Shown here: positions 13,901 to 24,431 of the stretch, piece by piece | How positions within the stretch are numbered: position 1 is the stretch's first letter | Layout of the letters: each line of letters opens with the position of its first letter | Assembly (NCBI RefSeq): GCF_029227915.1 | Contig: NC_079875.1 | Span: 23,245,001-23,309,000, forward strand | Reading direction: 5' to 3' | From: Hydractinia symbiolongicarpus | Lineage: Eukaryota; Cnidaria; Hydrozoa; Anthoathecata; Hydractiniidae | DNA length: 64,000 bases | The notes under the pieces: generated by a model | Told to the model about the DNA's origin: nothing | What the model saw: only the letters and a program-made list of their open reading frames with translations | The model's database searches: none | Made by a program: the position numbers and the translations under genes

Positions 13901-16900
13901 CCTGTATGGGTCACTGGCACGGTGTTAACTTATCTGTAAATATGTGAATGTGTGTGATTAGAGTGAGGGTCACTGGCGCGGTATTAAATTACCCATAAAC
14001 CCATGCAAGTCTATAATTAGAGTGAGGGTCGCTGGCGCGGTATTAACTTACCTCTCAAAACGTGCGTGTGTGATTAGAGTGAGGGTCACTGTGGCGGTAT
14101 TAACTTACCTGTAAACCCATGCAAGTCTGTGATTAGAGTGAGGGTCACTGGCACAGTATTAACTTACCTGTAAACCCATGTGTTTGTGATAAGAGTAAGG
14201 GTCACTGGCACGGTATTAGCTTACCTGTAAACCCATGTGTGCTTGCTGAATACGAACCATCTTCATTAGTAGCTGTGCGGGTTGCTATAGATAGGTATTT
14301 ATTTATTTATTTAAAAATATTTATACAGGATAAGGACTTTAGTAATTTGCAAATATATACATAAATACAAAAAAACTGCTATCAATGTCCGTCCTGTCTG
14401 AGAATAAAAATGGAAAAAAGCAGTAAAAACAGTAAAAACGATAAAAACAAACAAAAAATTGATCAACTAGAAATACAACAGTATGCATACAAGGTGTGAA
14501 GTGACTTCATGTGGGAGCTAAATAAGACATAGGCATAGTTCAAAACATTAATCCCACTTAGCTAAACTTGAAGCAGACTGGACGGCACAGTGACTAAGAT
14601 AGCAGCTGAGAGTGCACATCGCCTAATAGCTGGTATCGTCTATTAAGAGAAGTACTTATGTATGGTACTTATTTATTTATTTTTTTTTTTTTTTATTACC
14701 ATTTGTTTAAAGCCGATAAAATCAGATGCAAGAAATTAGAATAGCAAAGTTGCTAATTAAAATTGACTATATCATTGTGCTAAATCACTTTTTTACGAAA
14801 ACGTAGATGTACAATAAAGGACCACAAATAATTCCTTTTATAGTAGAAATAATACTATAAAACTATATATTTTCTGAAACCTTCACAATTAAAATGGCAT
14901 ATTTCTACAATAACGACAAAAAAAAAGCTGAAAAAAAGCAAAATGGTAGCAAAAGCTGTGAATTTTTTAAAAAAAATCCCATTTTTAGCAAGTATCAGTA
15001 AAATACAATGAAATAAGCAGTTAAATCATACTAAAATATGAAATACAATACCTCAGCTTACTTCTGCAAAAAAAACTTTTAGTAAAACTCATTTGGTTAC
15101 TTTTCTATGGACAAAGATCGAGAACGCAAAAAAGAGAACGCAAAAAACAAAGAAACAATTGGTAAAAAACTCTTATATCTTAGATATACCTAAACCAGAG
15201 GATTAAAATCGTTTTTTGTCATAAGATTATAATGTATATCAAATATTAAATGTTAATTCCTAGTAATGCTTTTCGTGTAAAAGTTTCGAAAGCAAAGTTT
15301 GCACAAATGCGTTTCACATTTTTGACAATAGTCAAATGTTATTGTGTCCTTTCTTTTTCCAGTTACAGGGATAATCTGATAAGTACATACGGTGCTTTTC
15401 CTTCGAAGTATCTGACCATTGCATTGACAACGAAAAACAAATGAAAACATCCAGGTGGTATATCCCCTTCACTGGTTGGTCATTTTAGTGCAGAGAATTC
15501 TAAAAAATTGAGCAATACTGCTGGGTTTTAGTATGTTGCATCAACATTCTTCCACTTTTTCTTTGCCTCGTTGTTTTTTTTTTGTTTACCTTCTGAGTTT
15601 TTTTTTACAAGGCCAATTTTTTGTTTTTTCGTAACGGTTTTTTGACTTTGAAAGAGCTTGAGGTAGGAACATCAGCAGTAAGGACACGACCAGGAACAGA
15701 AGCAGCAGCCGAAAGAGTATCATCATCATTATTATTATCATAGTCACTTTCACATACTGAAAAATACACATTTTTTTTTTGCTCACTTTTTTATGTGCTA
15801 TGCAACTAAATAAGGCCTTCTGTTTATATTCAGCACTGTTGACATGTTATATTGTGCAATCAAACAAATGATATGGTATTTTTACTACTCACATTGCCAA
15901 TCAGGAGAGGAGACTTAGCTATCTCTATCACATATGGGTCAGGAAGAAAACATAAACAACAGGTTCATCTGGAAAATCTAGCTTTGCCCCATCTCAGTCT
16001 TCCACTGAACTCGCATCACTTGTGTCATTATCATATTAACCATTGGTTTCGTCATCAGAAGCAAGAACTGTAGCTAAAACCTGCTCAGCTGTCAACCCTA
16101 CTTGTTTGCTAGCAGCAATTTTTAATCTGGTAGCATCTGTGAATATTTACAAAATGTTGAGATATCAGGACGCTATTTTATTGATAATTACCAATCAAAG
16201 GTTTGATATATCACTTCGTAGATACTTCAAGACGGTATTTATAAATTTACAGCAAAAAAGGACCAGCGGTTCGCCCACAATAACGCCTTTGTGAGGGGGT
16301 TCATATATTACCTCCCTGGCCACCAAAGGGTTAAAAAGTGGAGGCCCCAATTTAGAAAGTTGTGGAACACCTGATAAGATCTTTTCCCAGAATCTAAAAG
16401 ACCTATTTATCTTAACCCTTTGTTTTCTATCACAAGGTACGATCAAATAAACTTAAGAGATAGCATAGAAAAGTCATAAGCGTGTAACTTTGCAATTAAC
16501 AGTTCATGATTCGTACAATCAAATGCCTTTGACAAGTCCATAAGAATTGCTCCAACACAGTGGCCTTTGTCTAAAAACGTTTGTCCTTTTATTTATCAAT
16601 CATATCAAGGAGAACATGTTGAGACTATAAGCTTTACGAAAACCAGGTAGCTTCGGAGATAATTTAACAAAGATGAAATAGCTTATTTGATTAAAAATTG
16701 AACGTTCAAAAATTTTATAAATATGTGGTAGATTGCTGATTGGTCGATAATTTTTCTTCTCAGTTTTAGAGTCGCATTTGTGAATGGGCGTAACATCAGC
16801 ATCATTTCGACGCAAGAATTCGATTTATATTAAGGTCCTTTCAAAGTATTCATTCATGATATTCGCCGTTTCTAATTCATCTGTTACAATCCATTCATTT

Positions 16901-19900
16901 TCTACCAAATTAATAATTCGATCTTTCCTTCCTTTCTCTAAGAAAATATGCTTGACATTTTTCCAAAATGGCCGCTTGTCTTTTATGTTATTGATGTTTA
17001 ATTTATGGTAATAATTGGCTTTGTGTAGCAGGCTCACGCCTTTATTTTGTTGATATTTATAGTATAAAGTTGCGGAAATAGTGCCTGTAGATAAACGAGT
17101 TATTGCGTTTCTTTTCGTCCAGCAACCCGTTTGTTCAAAAAAACAAATTATCAACGTTTGGAAATTGTAAAAATTAGCTCGCCTTAACGTTATGCAATTA
17201 AAGTAAAAGTATTCTAACTCAAAATGAAATGAAACAGAACGGAAGAAAAACGATAGGTGTAGACTGCCAGAACAACGAGAATGATCGGCTTGCCAAAACG
17301 GCCGTCATCAGGAGCAGGTACCGTTTCTTCCCTGTTTCTGTGAAACATGTTTCACCTGCCTGACAGGGAAGTATCCGGTCAAACTCCTTGCATTCGCAAA
17401 AGACCCCTGTCGTTTTCCTTAGAAAATATGAAGTGTGTAATAGAACGAAAGTGACAATGAGCGCTCGCGAGTTGCTTGTGTGCGAATATTTAAATACTCA
17501 CCTAAAATTTAGGACGAAAATAATTTCGTGAGTAAAACTATGTCGTTGACAACTTGGGAAGCGGAAATACCTAACCCTGAATTCCTGTAATGTTTTTGGT
17601 GTTGTCAGTGAATAATTGTCGGACGCAAAAGGAAGCATAAAAAAGGCGGTAATTTTCGATCCTAATTCTTTAATCGAATTTCAGGAAATGTCGAATATTT
17701 TCCAAAACAAAAAGTAGTGTCCAAAGCTTTTATTTTCAGTTTTAACAACTGCACCGTTTATTTTACCAACACTGAAAGTACTTAATAAAAACAATTCTGT
17801 CTGATGCTCCACTAAAAACGTTTACGCATCATTTCATCGAGTAATTCAACACAATAACATTAAAAAAAATTATTTGTAAGTTTGGTAGTTGCTCCTCCAC
17901 TGTTCAGAATGTGTTCTCTACATTAATAGACCAATCTTTGGAACTACACTCAGCCAATGTGTCAAAATTTTAAATATTAAAGCTAACCTTAAACTTGTGA
18001 AAATAACAGTTTAAATAGAAGAACTCGAAAAATAAGCCATATTCGCTAAGTTCGTTGGTTAGTTTTCCAACCCAGTCAGTTGGCAAACAACGCGGAATAT
18101 CTTCTGAAAATAATATGGTTTTTTCCACAATGCTTTTCTGGGAAGTCCAAGTTCGAATTTCTTCATCGCAGGTTTTAATTCTGTGTCCTCATTGACAACC
18201 ATATTATTTGTTATATGTCTTGTATTTATCAATTAACAAATTCACTTCGTTTAATCGTATGCGAGAAACGGTCTTGCGTGTGAGTTTGGAAACTGACCGG
18301 AAAATTTTTAGTTTTGGCTTTGTAGAATGTTGGTAGGTGAACTGATGTTGCGGTTAACGTTACATGGCTATTTCCTGTTAAAAACTTTTTGATCGCATGC
18401 GAATGTGCAGCGCAAATCTGTTTCTCATCTTCACAGATACTCACCTAGAGCAGCGCAACCAGCTTTTTTTAACTTATTACTATCTTAAATTGTAATTATA
18501 TATTTTAGTTTTTTTACATTGACGGCTTGAAGAAAGTTCTTTTAGTTTCTCTTTTAATGTATCTTGAATATCCATGTTGAATTCAATTTGTTTTTTATTT
18601 GATTTAAAGTTGAAGTACTGTTTGATTGCAGTCTGGATTTCTTGGTTTTTGACTAACGTAGTCAGTTATTTCCCTCTTCATAGAATTAAGTATCTTCTCA
18701 AAAAACGCTTTTATAAGGTCGAACTATAAACTTGAGGCATCTCTTCCTCATTACTTCTTTTAACATTCACCTTTTGACGTTAATAGGAACTTGAATAAAT
18801 ATTAATTCCTTAGCCATTTCAGTTTATAACTTAGTGTAACAAGCTATCCACGTGAATGATGGTTTCGTTTTGAAACCGCCCATTTAAGCCTCAGGTGTAT
18901 TCTACGGAACAGGTTCAAAACCTACTTTTGCGTATTACAATTTACGTTGCCGTAACTCAAAACATATTCCTCTCTCCGTGGAATCTTATTAGTTTATGTT
19001 CTCATCGTGTGCAAGCTTGTTCATTCTACGATCCGTAACAAAATTTTCCATTTATCACACAGGACAATACGATAGAGCTTCGGTTCGAAATAAAATCTAT
19101 AAACCTATCTAACTACTCTGAGCTGATTGTTTTAACCTATACTACAAGTATTTATACTTACTTGACTTAACAAAGCCGAAATAGAGGTGATTCCATGACT
19201 TTTAGTTTATAGTCGCAATGGTTAAATGGCAAAGGCGATATCCAGTATTCGCTCGTGGAGATTTTGCAAAATAAAATACAAAATTGATCTCCTGTTAATT
19301 CTTTTGATTCTGAAGATAGTTGATTGGTGGCAGCTTGGAACTTAAATTTTTTTTTTTTACGCTGCTTCTCTGCAACACATCCAAAAAAGTTCGTTCAGGT
19401 CAACTTTCTTTCAAGAAACGCAGTCTTTCGAGAAAGATTACAACAAGAAATCATGCTGATGCGTGTTACTAAAACCTTCAACCTTCGCTCTGTGCAAAGT
19501 CTTGCTGTGACCTTGTAAAGGCTTCCGTGGGTGAATTGATATATTCATTGTTCATTGTTCCTGACTATGTCTTAAACCTTTTTCTTATTTCTTAGAGAGC
19601 GCACAAAACAAAAGAAAGAGCTACGAGCGGTTAAAACAAAATACGAAGAAGGGTTTTGGAATGTGCAAACTGTACTACTAGGTGGTCTTGGAAAGGATCC
19701 AAGTGTAAACGGTATCCATTGGCTTGTTTGCTTGACTTCGTCCGTTCGTTCGTCTTTGTTCGTTCGTCTTTGTTTGTTTGTCTTTGTTTGTTTGTGTTTG
19801 TTTGTCTTTGTTTGTTTTTTCGCTTTTGTTTTTCGTCTTTGTTTGTTTGTTTGTATTTGTTCGTTTGTTTGTTTGTTTTTTCGTCTTTGTTTGTTTGTGT

Positions 19901-22900
19901 TTGTTTGTTTGTTTGTGTTTGTTTGTCTGTTTGTTTTTTCGTCTTCGTTTGTTTGTCTTTGTTTGTTTGTCTTTGTTTGTTTGTCTTTGTTCGTTTGTTT
20001 GTTTTTTCGTTTTTGTTTGTTTGTCTTTGTTTGTTTGTTTGTCTTTGTCTGTTTGTTTGTTTGTTTGTTTTTTTGTGATGTTATTCTCGTATGTTTCTGC
20101 GTTGCATAATGAACTTAGAAGATTACTTAATGTTACGCGATTTTTTTTATGTTTTTATAGTACCTCTACATTTGTGTGTTGACTCAACTCTTGTTGACTC
20201 GACTCAGCTCTTGTTATTATTTTTATTTTTTATGCTTTCAGTAGTTGACATAGTACATGACGATTCTGAAACAAGAAAAAACGAGAAAAATCTGGTATTG
20301 TCTTTTTCTAATATTTTTAATTCATTACAACATTTTCCCCGAGAGATTACAAAGCAAACGGTTAAAATGTTATTCTTAGCTAGCTTAGCATTTAGTATGG
20401 TGGTGCATTAAAAGTAGTTTTAATCCATAAAAACTAGAAATTCTGTCGTATTTTATTAGGGATGTGTGATTGAACTTGTTTATATTAAATGTAAAAAAGA
20501 TACATAGCTTACTAAAAAAAGTGTTTATTTGGTTAACTTAGGTATCAATAATTAAGCAAGCGTTGTTTCCTTTGTACAGGATGTCAGCAGTACGAATATA
20601 AAAAATGTCGTTAGTTTGCGTAAATAAACATAGGCAATGCAGAATAGTTTTGATGCGCAGTCGGTTTGGAATTTCCCAAATGGTCAGGAACTTTTCTCAC
20701 AAATTCTATTTTTTTCTTTGTTTTCAGCTTTTGTTTATCGTTTAGACATCGTCGTACATCCTTCTTCAAGAAAGGTTGGAGCATATATGGACAGCACTAA
20801 AGATGTCAGAGGAAAAGAGATTGGATATGGCGATGAAATATAAGTCTTTAGAGGCTATCGATACCCTCTCTGAGGTAGGTAGGATTCAAGTCAGTTTCTG
20901 CAAGAACATAATAAGTTGTGAAGTGCTAGTTTCTTTAAAAATGAGTTTAATTTGGAGGTATAAATTTTTGATCAATACTGATTAAGTAACCGGCCATGTT
21001 TTGTGATCAAGTACATTCTATATTGGTTGACACAACAAATATAAAGTATGATTTGAACACTGAAAAAAAATTCTAAAAAAACCTTTAGGGAACCAAGCAG
21101 CTTAGAACGTGAGAATTTGCGGATTTTAATATCGCCGATGATATATTCCTGTAAAGTTTTAAAAAATATTTTTGTCGTATCCTACGCACAGTTCATTATA
21201 AAACGCAACATTTTGTGTGTCTAACGCAGATCAACGAGTTTAAAATCTTACCTGTTTCGAAGGTAAGACGATCATTAATAACGTCATTTTCATGAAAGCT
21301 AACCAACTTATTCGGGCTCGAACAGTTTATATTTGCAATACGAAGTAAAAAGAACTGGCATTTAACAGTTGACGTTGGCCATTTTTAAAAAAACGCAATA
21401 ATGGCGGGCGTGTAGAGTGGGCGTTAAGTTAAGAAGGGCGTATAAATAGCCTGCGAGGTATTTGCTATTTATTATTCTACTCAATTTTATTCCAGAGTTT
21501 GAAACATTGGGAAGATGTGACGTCATTGATCGTTGAACGCGAGGGTTACATGGCGAAGCTTGAACATTTTGAGAGGACTGCTTCCGATCCAAACAGATTC
21601 TTCGAAAAAGGTAAAACTGTTTTTGTGGAGACCATTTTTATTAAACAATGTATATTTTATTTCACTGAAACGTTTTTATGTTTGTATTTAGGATTTAACG
21701 GGTCTTCACTTGCTCGAATAAATGAAGCTAAAACAAGAGGAAAGCTTAATAAGGTTTGTTAAAGCATTGATTTTGGTACAATGTTCCAAAGCATGGATTT
21801 TGATGCAATGTTTCAAAGCGTGGATCCTCGTGTTATTTTTACATGTTCCTATTACTCTTTTCTTCATTATAACATCTTGGAAGTATTGTCAACCATTTAT
21901 ATTAAGCACCTTGTTACTGTTCTTGTTGTCGACTGCAGTGCATCAATGTTCCGTTATTTTCTAGCGTATCAAAACAATAGACGAGACTTTGACGAACTTG
22001 CTTCGTTACATTAAGAAGCATTTTAACGATGACGTCACTTACCATGTACGTATGGTTGTTATTTTTGGTCGCTTTCCAAGGTTTGCCGAACGTGTAAATT
22101 TAACAGGTTTCAAAAATAAAGTGAATAACTTAACGGTACACCACTAAGTCAGTGGTACACCACTAAGTCAGTGGTACACCACTAAGTCATTCAACCTCTT
22201 AGTCTAACATGCAAAATTAAAGAGCAACGTTTATCGGTGGTGGTAGCTAGACTTTGTTGCGCTTATCTTAATGTAGGTGCAAACCGAGCAACATGTTGGC
22301 CAGCATTTCGACCAACACTCGCTGAACAACATGTTGGCTGAACAACATGTTGGCCAGCTTGTTGATCCGGGTTGCTTTAGGCACAAACATGTTAAGGAAG
22401 AAAAATAGTTAAAAAATTGGCCAATATTTATTAAATTTCTAACAAAAGTTGGCCAACATTGTCGTCAAAAAATGGCTAAAACCACATGTTATGCGGTTTG
22501 CTTTGGGCACCAGCATGTTCGCCAACTTTTTTGACCACCATTTGAGATTTCGAACGCACAATTCGAATGTTTTAAGAATTCAAACGTCAAGATTGAATGT
22601 TTAATAGCGTTTCGAATGTTTTTATTTTAAACTTTACGAAAGAGCGTGACTTGTCAAAACAATCAGTAAATAAATGAACATGTATAGTCAGCTTTAGCTT
22701 TAGGCAATGTCGTCTTAGAATAATGTAAAAAAGTGAGGATTCTTATTAGTTTGAATAAAATTTGATGAATGAGATGTAGTGTACTTTATCATCCTAAATA
22801 ATCAAATAAAGCAGAATGACTAACACTGCCGGAAACTCCTGAATATGAAATTCAATCCTGAAATGATAAATTTTAAGAGTTAAAAAAATGACTGCTGGAA

Positions 22901-23795
22901 AATATTTTCTTGTTTGTTTTTTTTATTTTATTTTATCGGTATGGGAATTGTTGACGTTTTTTTTTTTTTTTTTTTTTTTTTTGTCTCATTGAAATTTCTC
23001 TTTTTGTGGAATCAGACAGGTCTGGAGATAGGATTGCAATATTCCTGGAATTTATTGTATGTGTGCAGTATTTGACTGTTTAGTAAAGCGATTTGAAAAG
23101 CGCCGCGACAGTAAAAGTTAAGTACCATGCGAAACAGTCCTTTCGTAAAGGCACACCGGCAACATTTCGGTACATTAAAAATTTAATAAATATTGGCTAA
23201 CTATTTTTTGGCTATTTTTTCTTCCCCAACATATTGGTGCCTAAAGCAACCCGGGCCAACTTGCTAGGCAACATGCTGGTCAGCGGGTGTTGGTCAAAAT
23301 GTTGGTAACATGTTACCCGGTTTGCGCCCGCCTTAAACATGCGCGAGTCATTAACGGGAAAGCAGCTTGCAACTTTAGCTCAAACGTTCGAATCACAAGT
23401 AATGTTTTTAGACATAAACATGCTATTTTTAAAAACATACTTGGCAATGTGAAGGTTATCAGTATTATAAAAATGATAGAATGAAACATGAAAATATAAA
23501 AGTATGTATGCCTTTACAGGATGAAGGTGTTGCTAAAATGATACAGTTTCCTATCAAATAATATTCGAATGCGCCACCCATTAGAACCAGCAGTGTATAA
23601 AGATTTCTTGTTGCTAATGTTGACTTTAAAGGGACATTTTTTGTGTGTATTTGTTAGGGACGGAATTATTTGGAGAAGATGCAATCAGATCGCGTGGAAA
23701 TGTTATATTGGTTGCAACAAGAGCGAAGAAAAACTTTAATGAATACCACTGGACAGCTTGCTGTGTCTTGTGGTGAAGAAACCACTGTTTCATAG
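247..23795 (+). CDS. CCDC87: CCDC87-like coiled-coil protein, 21 exons
   Basis: Exons: 247-370, 751-793, 4482-4527, 4618-4684, 4818-4855, 6284-6364, 8307-8357, 8606-8715, 9461-9518, 9789-9890, 10275-10478, 11166-11332, 11676-11715, 11907-12071, 12273-12373, 19596-19704, 20746-20874, 21496-21610, 21692-21753, 21965-22045, 23658-23795. Every junction is GT-AG and phase-consistent, giving 676 codons plus a stop. Landmarks shared with vertebrate CCDC87 are SMPTL (exon 4), VYDEL...DHLCFDK...VEPC (exons 11-12), TLNTDDYRKFL then ENDFL (exons 14-15), LEHIWTALKMSEEKRLDMA (exon 17), DPNRFFEK (exon 18) and VEMLYWLQQERR near the C-terminus. The family is mainly known from sperm; biochemical activity is not established. 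The start at ATG 247 directly follows an in-frame TAG, but an acceptor-like AG also lies there, so more N-terminal exons could precede the window. Human CCDC87 is about 170 residues longer. The donor of exon 15 (GCA/GTGGGT) is the weakest call. Confidence 0.82.
946..1232. mobile_element. MITE with about 45-bp terminal inverted repeats
   Basis: The left end (946-992) and right end (1183-1232) are inverted copies sharing TTTTCACGAAGCGAATTGAA followed by CGGCGAA. There is no coding sequence inside. I could not define the target-site duplication. It lies in intron 2 of the CCDC87-like gene. Confidence 0.75.
1684..2600 (+). mobile_element. 3' end of a non-LTR retrotransposon (LINE), inactivated
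   Basis: The frame from 1684 reads 247 residues. It starts with a PHD-like Cys/His cluster (C-x2-C, WVHKKC, ending in a further Cys) and continues with the region after the reverse-transcriptase core: MLYGSETWAV, LERNDMRMVRWMC, RRLNWLGHLKRM and KPRGRPRKT. A TGA at 2425-2427 interrupts the usual W after RPRKT, and the frame then continues to about 2590. The copy ends in an ATG/ATGATG simple repeat, a typical LINE tail. The catalytic palm is missing, so the copy is 5'-truncated. It lies in intron 2 of the CCDC87-like gene, same strand. Confidence 0.8.
2738..3215. repeat. Two small tandem duplications
   Basis: A unit of about 50 bp (GCGCAMAACATTATG start) occurs at about 2738-2790 and 2790-2840. 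A unit of about 130 bp (GGRYTRAGxGxTTARTACAGG start, AATACCCTTTTC inside, CAGGAAACA near its end) occurs at about 2960-3088 and 3090-3215. Neither is coding. The copies have diverged. Confidence 0.6.
3532..3760 (+). repeat. LINE-like 3' tail repeat, copy 1
   Basis: About 220 bp ending in GTCCTTATCCTGTATAAATA and an (AAAT)n tail. An inverted copy with the matching (TTTA)n head lies at 14295-14513. The tail and orientation suggest the 3' untranslated end of a retroelement; no reverse transcriptase is attached here. Confidence 0.65.
3761..4481. other. Intron sequence, nothing recognised
   Basis: Part of intron 2 of the CCDC87-like gene. I see a short purine-rich run (about 4220-4250, GGAGAAGGAGAAGAAG) and nothing else I can name. 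Confidence 0.5.
5046..5163 (+). mobile_element. Short non-autonomous Helitron-like element, copy 1
   Basis: The sequence starts near a short CTGTCCGTCTGTC run followed by ACGCAAAATAGTA. It ends with a hairpin (CTCGTGGA / TCCACGGG, loop TTT) 8 bases before CTAG (5160-5163), and a T follows. A 3' hairpin, then CTAG, then T is the Helitron 3'-end signature. A second copy at 51413-52033 shares the same end and carries a huge CTGT array. Confidence 0.6.
5235..5403 (-). mobile_element. tRNA-derived SINE, minus strand
   Basis: Read on the minus strand from about 5403, the head GGCCTTGTGGTTATGGTG resembles an A box. GTGGTTCAGTCC, about 30 bases on, fits a B box (GGTTCRANTCC). A non-tRNA body follows to about 5235. 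Its head resembles the SINE at 10672-10995. It is not a functional tRNA because there is no cloverleaf 3' half. Confidence 0.6.
5404..6283. other. Intron sequence with a diverged inverted pair
   Basis: Around 5455-5515 and 6035-6075 the phrase 'cattattatcagctccaaag ttttaaa' occurs in opposite orientations, which suggests the arms of a decayed inverted-repeat element of about 0.6 kb. Nothing coding is seen. Confidence 0.45.
6365..8306. other. Long intron; one hairpin, otherwise nothing recognised
   Basis: A 44-base hairpin at about 6453-6496 pairs GTGTTGGTTCAGTGGGC with GCCCACTGAGCGAACAC. The remaining 1.8 kb is AT-rich and shows no repeat or gene that I recognise. Confidence 0.5.
10672..10995 (+). 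mobile_element. tRNA-derived SINE with (AAT)n tail
   Basis: The head has an A-box-like TGTGGTAGAGCG and a B-box-like GTGTTCAAACCCC spaced as in a tRNA. A conserved-looking middle (CTTAACGTTCAGCACGAG) and a body follow, and the copy ends in a TAATAATAA microsatellite (about 10957-10994). It lies in the intron between exons 11 and 12 of the CCDC87-like gene. The 79-residue frame inside is not coding. Confidence 0.75.
12374..12900 (+). pseudogene. PIF/Harbinger transposase C-terminal remnant
   Basis: One frame (12440-12520) reads SVAACKVTPNGMFTNLVGPY followed by EGKKH. After a shift, the next reads NGDTTYPLRIHLQALFKG, then VSVGWVFGDIVNFF and LDFKKNLKIGLA, ending in TAG at 12777-12779. GD-x-YPL and the FGDI...KKNLKIGL block are typical of the C-terminal half of Harbinger (DDE_Tnp_4) transposases. 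Frame changes and the stop make it dead. It begins right after exon 15 of the CCDC87-like gene, in the same reading frame. Confidence 0.75.
12901..13480. other. Spacer, nothing recognised
   Basis: Intron sequence between the Harbinger remnant and the minisatellite; no feature found. Confidence 0.45.
13483..14245. repeat. Minisatellite, unit about 59 bp
   Basis: About twelve imperfect copies containing GATTAGAGTGAGGGTCACTGG, CGGTATTAACTTACCTGTAA and ACCCATGC. Unit length varies because a GT-rich stretch (GTGTGTGTG) differs between copies. It is non-coding and lies in the 7.2-kb intron 15 of the CCDC87-like gene. Confidence 0.85.
14295..14513 (-). repeat. LINE-like 3' tail repeat, copy 2 (inverted)
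   Basis: Reverse complement of 3532-3755, with the (TTTA)n head at 14297-14312 matching the (AAAT)n tail of copy 1. It could be the 3' end of the minus-strand LINE at 16290-17160, separated by the inserted remnant at 15253-16160; that link is inference. Confidence 0.65.
14520..15250. other. Spacer, nothing recognised
   Basis: AT-rich intron sequence with a poly-T run near 14680; no gene or repeat family recognised. Confidence 0.45.
15253..16160 (-). pseudogene. Possible piggyBac-like transposase remnant
   Basis: On the minus strand, 16150-15950 reads an acidic Ser/Asp-rich stretch (LTAEQVLATVLASDDE, DTSDASSVED) and 15760-15590 another acidic then Lys-rich stretch, both like the N-terminal linkers of piggyBac transposases. 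15410-15260 reads a Cys cluster (GKRKDTITFDYCQKC, then C-x2-C before FRNFYTK) like the C-terminal zinc-binding tail of that family. The catalytic DDE middle is absent and there are several stops. It may be an internally deleted copy. The family call is tentative. Confidence 0.4.
16290..17160 (-). pseudogene. LINE reverse-transcriptase fragment, minus strand
   Basis: Read from 17154 downward: a pre-RT region (KRPFWKNVKHIFLEK), then VTPIHKCDSKTEKKNYRPIS and LPHIYKIFE, then SKAFDCTNHELL-like and SGVPQ...LGPPLF segments around 16380. These are fingers and palm motifs of a non-LTR reverse transcriptase. Multiple frameshifts and stops are present. It ends abruptly near 16290, just before the piggyBac-like remnant. 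It lies in intron 15 of the CCDC87-like gene, antisense. Confidence 0.75.
17161..19595. other. Long intron segment, nothing recognised
   Basis: The end of intron 15. A GC-richer patch around 17280-17420 has a local inverted repeat (TTTCTTCCCTG / CAGGGAAG), but I cannot assign it to any element. No coding sequence is supported on either strand. Confidence 0.45.
19736..20075. repeat. Low-complexity (TTTG/TCTTTG)n array
   Basis: About 340 bp of irregular GTTTGTTTGTCTTTG units immediately after exon 16 of the CCDC87-like gene. Frames reading only Phe, Val, Cys, Leu and Ser come from the repeat and are not genes. Confidence 0.9.
20076..20745. other. Intron sequence, small tandem repeat only
   Basis: A short GTTGACTCAACTCTT / GTTGACTCGACTCAG duplication lies at about 20178-20210. 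Nothing else is recognised. Confidence 0.45.
22134..22192. repeat. Three copies of a 19-bp repeat
   Basis: GGTACACCACTAAGTCAGT is repeated head to tail three times. Each unit contains the small inverted repeat CCACT...AGTGG. Confidence 0.85.
22272..23332. mobile_element. 1.06-kb inverted-repeat element flanked by TTAA
   Basis: The ends 22272-22440 and 23165-23332 are inverted copies about 165 bp long (GCAAACCG, AACATGTTGGCCAGC-like, GGGTTGCTTTAGGCACC...). TTAA sits directly outside both ends (22268-22271 and 23333-23336). TTAA duplication is used by piggyBac and Kolobok elements. The interior has a 28-base poly-T and no transposase, so it is a non-autonomous element in the last intron of the CCDC87-like gene. 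Confidence 0.75.
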
Positions 23796-24399
23796 ACGAA
23801 ACATGGGGATTTTCACCGAAGAATATGTTCTAATTGTAAAGTCTTTATAAGCAGGGCTTTTGTAATTAGGGTGACTAGAAAGGGATTTCTGTTATTTCTA
23901 TACCGAAAGTCTACTAAGCAAGTTCATATCGAGTTTTTATGTCTCAGTCCCATCTAATTTTACAGCTTAGTTTAAATATGATAAACAAACTTTACATGTT
24001 ATGGCTAAATTATTTAATAATGCTACGCAGTCTGAAGGGGAATCTCTTGCCACATTATTTTATCAGACACATTCATCGAAAAAAAAGAATTACCTGCGAT
24101 GTGCATGCCTGTATTCATAGATTGTGTAATAATAATAAAATAATAATAAAAATTATGTTCCTGTTTGCTAAAGAAGTTAAAAAAAAAATACGAAACCTTA
24201 TCAAATGAGCAGGCTTCAAAAAATACACCTTTTTTTAAATAAGAATACTGAAATTCTAATCAGGCTGGTCATTACTCTTATTGTTCGAAACAACAGAACT
24301 ATTGTTTTTAACCTGAAATCCCAGCCTGATATTCTTATAAAGCAATCGATTTATGTTTTGGAGTGGAAATCTCTGTTTAGTCAACCGATAAATTGACAT

Positions 24400-24431
<32 letters not shown>

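Noticed and set aside
15253-16160. A host zinc-finger gene on the minus strand
   Set aside because: Several stops, acidic linkers and a Cys tail fit a decayed piggyBac-type element better.
19656-20182. Three overlapping Phe/Val/Cys/Leu-rich frames resembling a membrane protein
   Set aside because: Low-complexity (TTTG)n DNA; only the first 49 bases belong to real exon 16.
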